Assembly (NCBI RefSeq): GCF_029784165.1
Contig: NC_073696.1
Span: forward strand, 236,948,892 to 237,012,891
Source: Wyeomyia smithii
Lineage: Eukaryota > Arthropoda > Insecta > Diptera > Culicidae
Length of the DNA stretch: 64,000 nucleotides
Reading direction: 5' to 3'
The first letter of the stretch is position 1. Each line of letters starts with the position of its first letter. Shown piece after piece: positions 1-9,255 of this stretch. The notes under the pieces are model-generated. The model did no database searches. It was not told the origin of the DNA and saw only the letters and a program-made list of their open reading frames with translations. The translations under genes were made by a program, and so were the position numbers.

Positions 1-2154
1 ACCGCTGAAAACCAAAAAAACAAAGACACCGCTCTTGCTATCCCAAGTTTCGTCTCCAGCAACGCCCATGACGGATCTGTGCTGAACTCGGAACACTCCC
101 TCACAACCGCTCTACCGAATGAGACAACAACAGATTACTCCGAAGGAACCACTGAATTCGCCTACCCAACCCGCAGATGCCACAGGAACCGATCCACCAT
201 CTTCGATGTCCAGGTAACAACTTACTTGGATATACCGGGATGCACGCAACAAGGTTCAATGGAAGTCCCCTCTGATTCTGTTTCGGTTCTACCATCTCCA
301 AGAATTGACAATCTCTCCGTTTTTCATCAAAGTTCCTGCCAACAGAGCCGTCCCGGTACCGAACTCAGAGGAATAGAGGGGGTCTTCCAGTCTGTTATCT
401 CTGGCAAGTATTCGACGCAAGCGTGTTTCGATTGCTTTTTGCTTTCCGATGTTATTTTAAATTACAGCGCTGAAACCGAGCCCTCTAATCTTGGAATGCT
501 GCTGCAACCGGGACGCACTGTGGAAAGCAATATGGAAGCCCCCGGTTCCTCTGCCCCAGTCGCGCCTATTGCAGCCAGCGCTCATCACAGTCGTCTCGGT
601 CCTGACGGCAGACGTGGATTGGGGGTCTTCCAACCGACTTCAGCAGGTGAGTTTAACTTTGATTCATCCCACTCGATGCCTGATACCGCTTCGCATTCTA
701 GCTGCACTCCCAGCACTTCGAGCTGCACATCAACAATACGATCAACAAGCTGCCTGCTCTCTACCCGCCACCAGGAGGTCAACGTGTACTACCAGAACAT
801 CGGCGGTATGAACAGCGTTGTCGATGATTTCCGCGTTGCTGTCTCGGATCTTTGCTATGATATCATAGTTCTTACGGAGACTTGGCTGGATTCGCGCACA
901 CTTTCTCGTCAGGTGTTCGGAAATAACTACGAGGTTTTCCGATGTGATAGGAACGCCGAAAATAGTTGTAAATCTACTGGTGGGGGCGTTCTCGTGGCTG
1001 TCAATTCTAAATTTCAAGCTAGAACATTAGAGGATGACGCCTCTTTGAGCCTGGAACAGGTTTGGACAGCGATCAAATTGGGTGATCGTAAGCTATTTCT
1101 CTGCGCTTTATACATACCTCCGGATCGAGTCCACGAGCGTGAATTGATTGTTGCCCATTGCCGTTCAGTCTTCTCAGTACTGGAAACCGCAAAAGCAACA
1201 GACGAAGTAATGGTGTTCGGCGATTTTAATCTTCCTCGGATTTCATGGAGAGAATATCGAGACGGGTTTTTCTTTCCGGACCTGGATCACTCGAGTATCC
1301 ATCCAAACGCAGCTTTACTTTTGGATTGTTATAGCTCAGCCACACTCACCCAAATCAACCATATTACTAACCAGAACTACCGCATCTTAGACCTCTGCTT
1401 TGTGAGCGCCCAGGATACGGCCCCATATTTGTGCGAAGCCCCGGCTCCATTAGTAAAAATAGTCCCCCACCACCCACCTTTATTGGTAACCATTAATGCC
1501 GATCTGAAACGTGATCTTGACACTGCATCCGTATTTTACGACTTCCGCAATGCCGACCATCAGAGTATCGCCGAGTTTTTCTCCGAGCTCGACTGGAACT
1601 CTATTCTAGACTTCGTCAATGCCGAAAACGCCGCTCAAACTCTCTCCAACGTATTGGCCTATGCCATCGACCGATACGTTCCAAAGAAGATCCAACATCC
1701 TGCGCCCCGACAGCCGTGGCTAACGAGAGAACTTCGACAGCTGAAATCTGAGAAGAGAGCTGCCTTGAAGAAATTCACTAAGCACCGTTCACTGTCCCTA
1801 AAACGCCATTATGTGAGAATCAACCACACATACAAAAGTGTTGCGAAACGATGCTTTCTTCGTTATCAACAAGATCTACAGAGGAAGCTCAAGTCTCATC
1901 CCAAGCAGTTTTGGAAGTTCGTCAATCAACAGCGACATGAAGGAGGAATACCATCCTCTATGACATTTAACGGTAAGGAGGCAACCACCTCGCTAGACAT
2001 CTGTCAGCTTTTCTCAAAGAAATTCGCCAGTGTGTTCACTGATGAGACACTAAGCGATCATCACGTTGAACGTGCATACCCCACGATCCGGTCAAGCTTT
2101 GAGCACCATTCATTTAGACGCGACAATGATTTCCAGAGCCTGCAGCAAACTTAA
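1..2154 (+). pseudogene. LINE ORF, N-terminal part: linker region and APE endonuclease
   Basis: The frame is open from base 1, so the true start lies outside the window. The first in-frame GTG at 79 is not a credible start. After about 260 codons of Ser/Thr/Pro-rich linker, an apurinic-type endonuclease begins near base 778 (VYYQNIGGMN). It shows LTETWL (about 870), GGGVLVAV (about 982), LYIPPDR (about 1108), VFGDFNLP (about 1213) and DLCFVS (about 1390). These motifs nick target DNA in LINE target-primed reverse transcription. The usual C-terminal SDH motif reads PHHPP (about 1468), which may be a family variant or damage. The linker holds an imperfect internal duplication around GVFQ (bases about 350-415 and 596-655). 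Reading stops at 2154 after a frameshift, and the protein continues in the +2 frame from about 2066. Confidence 0.88.
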
Positions 2155-3643
2155 ATCATCCCTAAGCCCGGGTCCTGACGGGATTCCGTCGAAGTTTCTG
2201 AAAACGCAGATTGCTAACCTGATTTCTCCGCTTCAGCATGTCTTCCAGCTATCTGTCACTTTCGGTATTTTCCCGTCCTGCTGGAAATTGGCTTACATGT
2301 TTCCAGTACACAAGAAGGGAAACAAACACGATGTGAGCAATTATCGTGGCATCACCTCACTCTGTGCTGTCGCAAAACTGTTCGAACTTGTCATCATGGA
2401 GCCTTTGCTCGCTCACTGTAAAGCTTTCATAAGCACTGATCAACATGGATTCACAGCCGGTCGCTCCACCGCTACTAATTTGCTTTGTCTCACTTCGTAC
2501 ATCAGTGACAGTATGGTGAAACGTGCTCAGACGGATGTTATTTTCCCCGACTTGACAGCTGCCTTCGATAAACTGAACCATCGCATAGCCGTCGCAAAAC
2601 TTGACAATCTTGGAATCAATGGGAATCTGTTACTACGGTTCCAATCGTACCTTACCGGTCGCCGTCTAACCGTTGCTATTGGGGATTGCCAATCCTCTTA
2701 TTTTGACGCTACGTCTGGAATACCGCAGGGAAGTCACCTAGGACCACTTATCTTCCTGCTCTATTTTAATGACGTGAACCCAGTTATTAAAGGACCACGG
2801 TTGTCTTACGCGAATGATCTCAAACTCTATCTTGAAGTTCACACAATTGAAGACTGCCACTTCCTTCAACGTCAGCTAGATATTTTTGCCGATTGGTGCC
2901 ATCAGAACCGTATGGACGTTAATCCATCTAAATGCTCGATTATATCATTTTCGAGGAAAAAACAGACCTTACATTACAAATACGCTTTGCTAGGAACTGA
3001 AATCGAGCGCGTAAACCAAGTTAAAGACTTGGGGTTTATTATGGATTCCCAGCTAACATTCAAGCCTCACATTTCGTTTACCATCGACAAAGCCTCTAGA
3101 GTTCTGGGATTCATCTTCAGGACCGCTAAGGAATTTACAGATATTTACTGCCTCAAATCGTTGTATTGCGCAATATCTCGCTCTATATTAGAGTACTGCT
3201 CGGTTGTCTGGACCCCTCATTACAACAATGGCGCGGAAAGAATAGAATCAGTTCAACGGCGCTTTTTGAGATTTGCTCTTCGTAAACTGCCATGGACGGA
3301 TCGTTTCCGCCTACCAAGCTATGAAAGTCGCTGCTTACTAATACGTTTGGAGCCTTTGTCTGTCCTTAGAGACACGGCCAGGGCGTTGTTTACCACAGAC
3401 CTTTTGCAAGGCCGCATAGACTGCCCCGCTCTTTTGGAACAAGTGAATATAAACGTGCAATCTCGTGCTCTGCGAAACAACTCGATGCTGCGATTACCTG
3501 CTCAACGAACTAACTACAGCATTTTTGGCGCAATAGTTGGTCTCCAAAGATTATTTAATAGAGTATCCGCTCTATTCGACTTAAATTTATCTCGAACGCT
3601 TCTTCGTCGGCGATATCGTTTATATTTTTTAAGATCTGACTAG
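2066..3643 (+). pseudogene. LINE ORF, C-terminal part: reverse transcriptase
   Basis: This frame continues the same polyprotein after a single frameshift in the 2066-2154 overlap. TTG at 2066 is only the first codon of the open frame, not a start. Reverse-transcriptase blocks appear in order: SPGPDGIPSKFLK (about 2164), NYRGITSL (about 2339), QHGFTAGRSTATNL (about 2441), motif A around PDLTAAFD (about 2549), motif B SGIPQGSHLGPL (about 2715), and motif C at 2807-2818. The C-terminal thumb region (LGFIMDSQLTFKPHI) follows. Motif C reads YAND where active enzymes have Y/FADD: codon 2813-2815 is AAT instead of GAT, so a metal-binding aspartate is lost. With the frameshift, this copy should not be able to make active enzyme. 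No RNase H domain follows, as expected for CR1/Jockey elements. Confidence 0.9.
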
Positions 3644-3763
3644 TTGTAATGTCATATTGTTGTATTCCCGTTTCGTTATATGTATTGACTCTCTTAAGAT
3701 ATTTTTTCCATTGTTAGCTTTAAGTTACACTGGGGCACTTGCTCGCCTGTTGGTGAATAAACC

Positions 3764-3787
3764 AAATAAATAAATAAATAAATAAAT
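3764..3787 (+). repeat. (AAAT)n 3' tail of the LINE
   Basis: Five to six AAAT units follow the sequence GGTGAATAAACC. A short tandem tail is the normal 3' end of this LINE group. The insertion junction with flanking DNA is at about 3788. Confidence 0.85.
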
Positions 3788-5001
3788 CTAAAGCAAACAA
3801 CTCAATTTTATTGAATAAAATGTGGTTGATTATAGTAAATTCATTTACTGCATACTAGATATTTCTAAAAGTAGTTTAGAAAATTTTCTACTATTCATGG
3901 AAATTTTTTTTTTTTTTGCAAGTAATTCGCTTTCTAAATTCGTAAAAATACACTGTCAACAATTCACTCAATAATAGTGAAAGTTGGATGAAAAAAGATT
4001 GCGTTCAGCCCTAAAGTCAACATTTCCTAAATAATAAAAATAATGATAAATGTCCTGTTTTTTTTTTTTTTTTTTTGTAGGACTTTCTACCATAAACTTA
4101 ACAATAACTTCAAGCAATGCCAGAAAAACATAAGAAGTGAAAATTCAACTTTGTTTTGTTTAAAATTTTGGTGTTTCTTGCACCATTTTGTATATTTTTT
4201 GTTGAAAATTGTTTTTTTGTATATTTTTTACAAACAATTATTATTTTCCTACAACTTCCTATGTCAACATATATTATTTCATCATAGAAAAATGAAAAAA
4301 TACAGATTTTCTTAGCCAAGTCGGAATTGCGCATAGTCATCAGAGACTTCAATAAAGTTTTCCCGTGAGGAAACGTAGAAGCGAACAACCCGGTGAACAA
4401 TTACTCTGCGGCCTTTCGACGCACTTTCGAGGCGGTAAAGGGTACCAAACCTGTGTTAGCCAGTGTTATAAATCAATTACAATTAATCAATTGTGAAATA
4501 CAGTCTGTTTTCTTACACCGTTTTTTCCGTATTAGGTTTACGCGGATGTTCGAATTAACGCGTTTTTTACGCGCGTTTTCATACCAACGCGTTTTTTACG
4601 CGATACCGCGTTAATTTGGAAATCTTTAGGCGGGTTTTCAAATTATGCCGTTTGGGAACCAAAAACGTCAAACTGTTTATTGAGTAAAAGACTTAGTAAA
4701 ATACCACAAGGTATACAGCCCTAGGGTTGTATGAAATGGTGACGTGGGACTAAACACTGTAATTACTGTTATTACAGACAGAATAAATTCAGTGATTTAC
4801 GTAATTTAATTCTCAGCCTTTAGTGTCTTTTTTTTTTGTGCAAACGACAGTTAACAATTACAATAAAGTTAAAGTTTAAAAAGATTAATTTTTTTTTTTG
4901 CTCCACAAGCTTGTTTCATTTGCCAACAATTACATTCACTGTATTGCGAAAACAGCTAATATAAGTATGTAATTTTATTTGTAAAGTTAAAAATAAAAGA
5001 C
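3788..5001. other. AT-rich intergenic sequence
   Basis: No gene is supported. The stretch holds poly-T runs (about 3907, 4059 and 4892) and an ACGCG/T-run hairpin-forming patch at 4518-4620, annotated separately. A copy of the TGACGTGGGACTA repeat end lies at about 4740. Short reading frames here are AT-rich chance frames. Confidence 0.6.
4518..4640. repeat. Degenerate ACGCG-T6 short repeat
   Basis: Blocks of the form ACGCGTTTTTTACGCG recur three or four times with variants (CGTTTTTTCCG, ACGCGGATG). Each block is self-complementary at its ends. Related patches occur at 6058-6150 and, in the complementary C(C/G)GTGTAAAAAA form, at 23285-23500. Confidence 0.6.
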
Positions 5002-5110
5002 ATAGGGTATCGAACGTCTTCGTCAGTGGTTTTCTTCGGCCCCCTTTTGCATAAGATTGCTGCAAAAAACTGCCGAAGAAAACCACTGACGAAGACGCTC
5101 GATACCCTAT
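5002..5110. repeat. Near-perfect 39-bp inverted repeat (hairpin)
   Basis: Arms 5002-5040 and 5072-5110 are reverse complements over 39 bases with a single difference (position 5014), separated by a 31-base loop. A plus-strand transcript would carry one A:C mismatch. A minus-strand transcript would pair throughout with one G:U wobble. No clear target-site duplication flanks it. It could be a tiny foldback element, a recent inverted duplication, or a small-RNA precursor. I cannot decide between these from sequence alone. Confidence 0.85.
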
Positions 5111-5379
5111 CTAGCAATGTTAAAATGTAAAAAAAAATTCTTAATAAATCCAAGTAAATGGACAAAAAATTCACAAGCATGGCTCTTACTCTCCTATAAA
5201 TAAGTGTTTTATGGAACTCACTCGTTCGGTATTATGTCGGATACGATTATTTAGAGAATATCGAAGATAAAAAATCAATAAAAATAACTTATAACCGTTG
5301 AAAAAATATTCAATTCTTGTTGAGTTTTATTTACTTATGGTTTTTATGGTAATCATATTCATGAAATATACTTTCAACC

Positions 5380-5945
5380 ACCATCAGTAGCAGCATTGCA
5401 GTTTTGGTTGCACGCGAATAGAAGTCGTGCCCGCTGCGATGATAGACGACAAGAAACTAGCGGCGCTCTGCTCCACATTTTTTCTTTCAAGACATCAGTT
5501 TCTATTACGCTCCAACAGCAGGTTTAGAAGTTGTTCAAGAAAAGAGGTTGTTTTAAGCTTTTCGAAAAACCTTTACCTTCGAGACGTCGAATTAGTCTAG
5601 GTTCATGGAAGCAAACATGAATTGACCTATTGGGACGAGGAGACCCTGTAATTTTTTTTATATTGATCCAGAGAATATCACAGGGAACGGTTGGTGTCTA
5701 TTAATGTCGTCTGTGCTACGAATGCTCGCATGTGATTGGTTAATTGTACGCGTAAATTTGTCCTTGACACTTTTTATCTATTTTTACTGCTTTGCAATAA
5801 AAAAATAATGAAAACTAGCGTATTACAAAATTGTTTGCCATTAGTCTATACACAACATTTGTCAACATTTTGTCTATACACCAACATATTGGTTATTGTT
5901 ATCCATCATGTGGATAGTCCCACGTCAAAAACTTCCGTTCGCTGG
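5380..5945 (+). repeat. Dispersed repeat family with TGACGTRGGACTAC end, copy 1
   Basis: The sequence is alignable by eye with 19690-20345 and, in reverse, with 32922-33175. Shared blocks include a TTCAAGACATCAGT-like block, GTCTAGGTTCATGGAAGC, TTGACCTATTGGGAC and ATCCATCATGTGG, ending at GTCCCACGTCAAAAAC. No coding capacity is convincing. It is probably a non-autonomous transposon or LTR-derived repeat whose class I cannot name. Confidence 0.65.
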
Positions 5946-7871
5946 AGAATCCGGAATGACTATGAAAGAGGACATTTTTAAATACTGGTCGTAGAGCGTC
6001 TCTTTTTTTTAAATTCTGAATCCTTTCTTGTTCGCTTACTCTATGAAAATTTTTTGAATAATGCGGATTTTTTAATTACGGCGGTTTTTTCCCGCGAATT
6101 TTCAGATTATCGCGGTTGTTTTACGAGATACGTATCCTCCGCGAAAAAAATCTGACTCAACTTCGATTGCAAATATTTTAAACTCAGAACTTTTTCATAG
6201 CAAAGTAAAGTAGAATCTGATCAATTTTCTATTTATTTCTTAAAAACAACCCCGTGTCATTCCCATGTTCTCTTTAAGATAAAATTTCATAAAAACGATC
6301 ATCACTTTTGCATAGTCGTAACTCGCTAAATACTTTTGTTTTCAAACTGGCTTGAACAACTCTCTAACATTTGATACGAAGAGGCCCTTTTTGAGTTTGC
6401 ATGCTTGGATTGAATTATCTCAGAATTAAAAGAAATCAGGTATGTTCATGAATCCACAAGAGAGAGAAATTTTTTCAGATCTCATAATTTCGCAAAAAAC
6501 TATGAATAAATTCTGATCTCAAGAATTTATAACTGATGAACCATACCATATGAAGTAAAATAGCAGCTAAACTAATAGAGCTAGATACTCGATATCAAAG
6601 AACAACTTGTAGAGTGGATTTCAATGTTTAATCACGTTAACAACAAAATCCATGTTTATCACACATTTCAGAGAGAAAATTGCAGTTTAGTTCTCAAAAA
6701 ACATTTGATTTCATGTTTGTTCCTTTCTAAGTGCTTCTTATTTTCTCTAGTTGAACGTTTTTAAGACACTAATGGTTACAAAATTTTCTCAGCTTTCCAA
6801 AGAAATCAATAAAAATGAGCTAGAAGTATTTTTTTTATCAAATAGGGTCCTCTATCACCCCTCAAAGGATTTTAAGTGAGTTACCTAACATCCTGTATTT
6901 ATCCTCTCCATGGAATTGTAATGGGCGATATTGGAAAGGGAATCGAGATTTCGATTAGACTTTTTCCTCTTGACATAATAAGTCCCTCTTAGAATTTACC
7001 TGGCCAGAGAGGAACGTTAGGTATAGTCTCACTCCAGGGAATTGTAATTTGACGATATTGGTAGGAGAGAAAGAGGCTCGGTATAGTAAAGCAGTAAGCT
7101 TGAAACGAAAGGGTAAACTCTCACTCACAAGCACGAATATAGTTAAATGAAAAAAAGCATATTCACTTCAATAGTGATACTGCCAATAACATGAAGTGCG
7201 GAGTACAGAAAACCACCTGGTCAATATCACAATAGAGCAAATGTCTTCGGTCGCTGTGAAGAGTTCACACCAAGAAAAAAAATATTTCATCAAAACAAAT
7301 AGTAGACGAAATTGTAAAACTAGTATTTCCTGTAATTTTATCTAATAGTAAATTTCCAAACTCTGAGACGTTAAAGGGATATGAACAATAATTTATAGTA
7401 AATGAATGGATGAAACACTTTCATATTATCGCTTCCACTTCATACAAGTTCGAATCAGAACAACCTGAGCGAGTTCGACAAACAGCAAACTAAACAAAAC
7501 TACTTGGACTTGGAGACCAGAACGATTCAAGATATCAGATTGGAAATTGCTTGACATTTAACGAGTAGAACTTATGCTAGGTTTTGGCCATCCATATTCC
7601 ACGTGGACAGATTTTTAACGATTTTGATAGCCCCACTCCCCTCCTCCTCCGTGGACGACTGCCCACATAACTTCTAAAAATTTTGTATGGACCATGGACA
7701 TTCCCTCACACTACGAATTGAAAAGGATAAATCCACAACGTTCATTTCTGCAACTATCTTAGTTTCGGGATCTAGAGGGTGTTAGTTCTACGAACTCCGC
7801 CTTACTCTAAATGCATTTAATTTGGCGCATAACTACTATTGAGTTGATATCCAATTTGATTTGCACATAAA
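5946..7871. other. AT-rich intergenic sequence, no gene seen
   Basis: A patch related to the ACGCG/T-run repeat lies at 6058-6150. A short block is partly duplicated within the stretch: GGAATTGTAATGGGCGATATTGG near 6913 is echoed as GGAATTGTAATTTGACGATATTGG near 7040. Nothing else is recognisable. Confidence 0.55.
6058..6150. repeat. CGCGG/T-run hairpin-forming patch
   Basis: GCGGATTTTTT, CGGCGGTTTTTTCCCGCG, CGCGGTTGTTTTACG and CCGCGAAAAAAAT follow one another and can pair with each other. The patch resembles 4518-4640. Confidence 0.5.
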
Positions 7872-8990
7872 TTACAGTGTGGCACCAAACATCGAATGAA
7901 GCATTGTATCTGAGATGTGCTTTCGTTCCATACGTCGGAAGGACTTAGAAATTAGGTGTTCCGAGGTTTCGTTCTCAAATCGCAGAAACGTAATTCCGCA
8001 ATTTGTTTTTTTTTTTCTTATTGCCGTAAGCCAGCTACAGCATTCCGATTTTTTTCTCTTATGACCATTCTCTCCCACTCATAGAGTTCCATTCTTGAAG
8101 CCCTCAGTTGAGACGTCACAGAAAGGTTCTAAACCTATAACAAATTCAGAAGAACTTTGTCTTACTAGTTAACTGGCTTTATCATTGCCCTTAATTCCGC
8201 AGTGTCCAAGTATAGTGTAATAGAATCTGTTTTTTTTTTGCAGCATAAAATAATCTGTTGTTTTGTGCTCACTGCCAGAGTTAAAGAATGCGCACTAGTC
8301 TAGGCTTACAAATATGTGCTTTGAGCGCTTTGAGTGCTGTCTGACTGTCGAAGAAAATACGGCTATTTCCATGTCGGTAATTCCTCGTTAATATATTACA
8401 GTTTAGAAAACTGTTGACCAGTGTCCCATAGAAATATACACATTTTTTCTGGCCCGGTGATATCAGCCCCGCTGCCTTTATTTATTTCAGAAGCGTCGTG
8501 GTAAAAGATAATAAAGCCCGTTGAATTTGCCAAAGTTCGGTCTCAATGATTTGATTCGGAGTGTCGAAATGTGGCTTATTCTCTGGCCACTTATAGTTAG
8601 TTTTAAAATCTTGCAGTATTATAATATATCCTGTTAGATTTTCTATTAAGGATTTTTTTTGCCGGTTCAGCCTTAGGCACTCTTTAACGCCTCCAGCTGC
8701 TCCGTTTGATGAAGAGGAAAGAAATGAACAATTGCACATAGCTCCGCATATTGATACACAAGCTAGCCTTTGTAGTTTGCTTAGCTTTATCTGAGCGCCC
8801 GTAGCACTTGTTTCTGACCAGCAGACTAGCAAGACATAGATAAGTCTTGATTTAATAATATTTCGATATAACCAGTGTATCATCCTGCTGGGTCTTGGGT
8901 CACAGTTGGTTCTGCTACAAACCCACAGAGTGCTTTGAATTTTTTATTGCATTGTCAATGTTGTGTGTGTATGTGTTTCGAGCATTATTC
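7872..8990 (-). pseudogene. Degenerate LINE fragment with thumb and RNase H (I/LOA/R1-like)
   Basis: Read on the minus strand, several frames together recover a known LINE order. Near 8960-8870 there is a fragment like the block before the thumb, then MIHWLYRNIIKSRL and KLQRLACVSICGAM (8883-8740), a hallmark of I/LOA/R1-type elements. An RNase H domain follows. ADITGP with a WDTG-like block lies near 8470. FDSQTALKALKAHI (about 8350-8300) carries a catalytic-type Asp. LGHCGIKGNDKAS (about 8215-8175) matches the conserved His-containing GHxGIxGN loop. The frame changes several times, so this is an old, dead 3' fragment. The last recognisable coding is near 7872. Confidence 0.85.
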
Positions 8991-9059
8991 GAGGTCAAAA
9001 ATCTATTCTGTAAATTTTACTTTATTTTACTATTTTTTTTTGCTCCATCATTCATTTCA

Positions 9060-9255
9060 ACATCTAGCTGCACCTATATTCATCCTATTTCTCTCATTTG
9101 TCCAATTTACCATCAAATTTCTACAAACTTTTGAAAGTAAATCTATTTGCATCTCGATTTTGTCAAGTGGTTGAAAGTTTTACGTTTAAAATATGGTAAA
9201 ATTTGACGATAAATTGATCAAAAAGGCGTGATGAGATGAATATAGTAGCGATTAC
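9060..9255. repeat. Imperfect inverted repeat, MITE-like
   Basis: CTGCACCTATATTCATC with CAATTTACCATCAAATTT (9068-9120) pairs imperfectly with AAATTTGACGATAAATTG and GATGAATATAGTAGCG (9201-9251). It may be an old foldback element. Its boundaries are not certain. Confidence 0.5.

Larger units (their letters stand above)
1..3787 (+). mobile_element. 3' part of a CR1/Jockey-type non-LTR retrotransposon
   Basis: The stretch encodes, in order, an apurinic-type endonuclease, a linker and a reverse transcriptase, followed by a 3' UTR of about 110 bases and a terminal (AAAT)n tail at 3764-3787. This order and the tail type fit a CR1/Jockey-group LINE such as mosquito T1/Q relatives. That assignment is from remembered motifs. 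The element runs off the left edge of the window, so its 5' end and left target-site duplication cannot be seen. One frameshift near 2066-2154 and a catalytic-site change mark it as dead, but the two frames are otherwise open for about 3.6 kb, which suggests a fairly recent insertion. Confidence 0.9.

Noticed and set aside
4043..4315. 90-codon Phe/Leu-rich ORF
   Set aside because: It is produced by poly-T and AT-rich sequence, with no motif and no second support.
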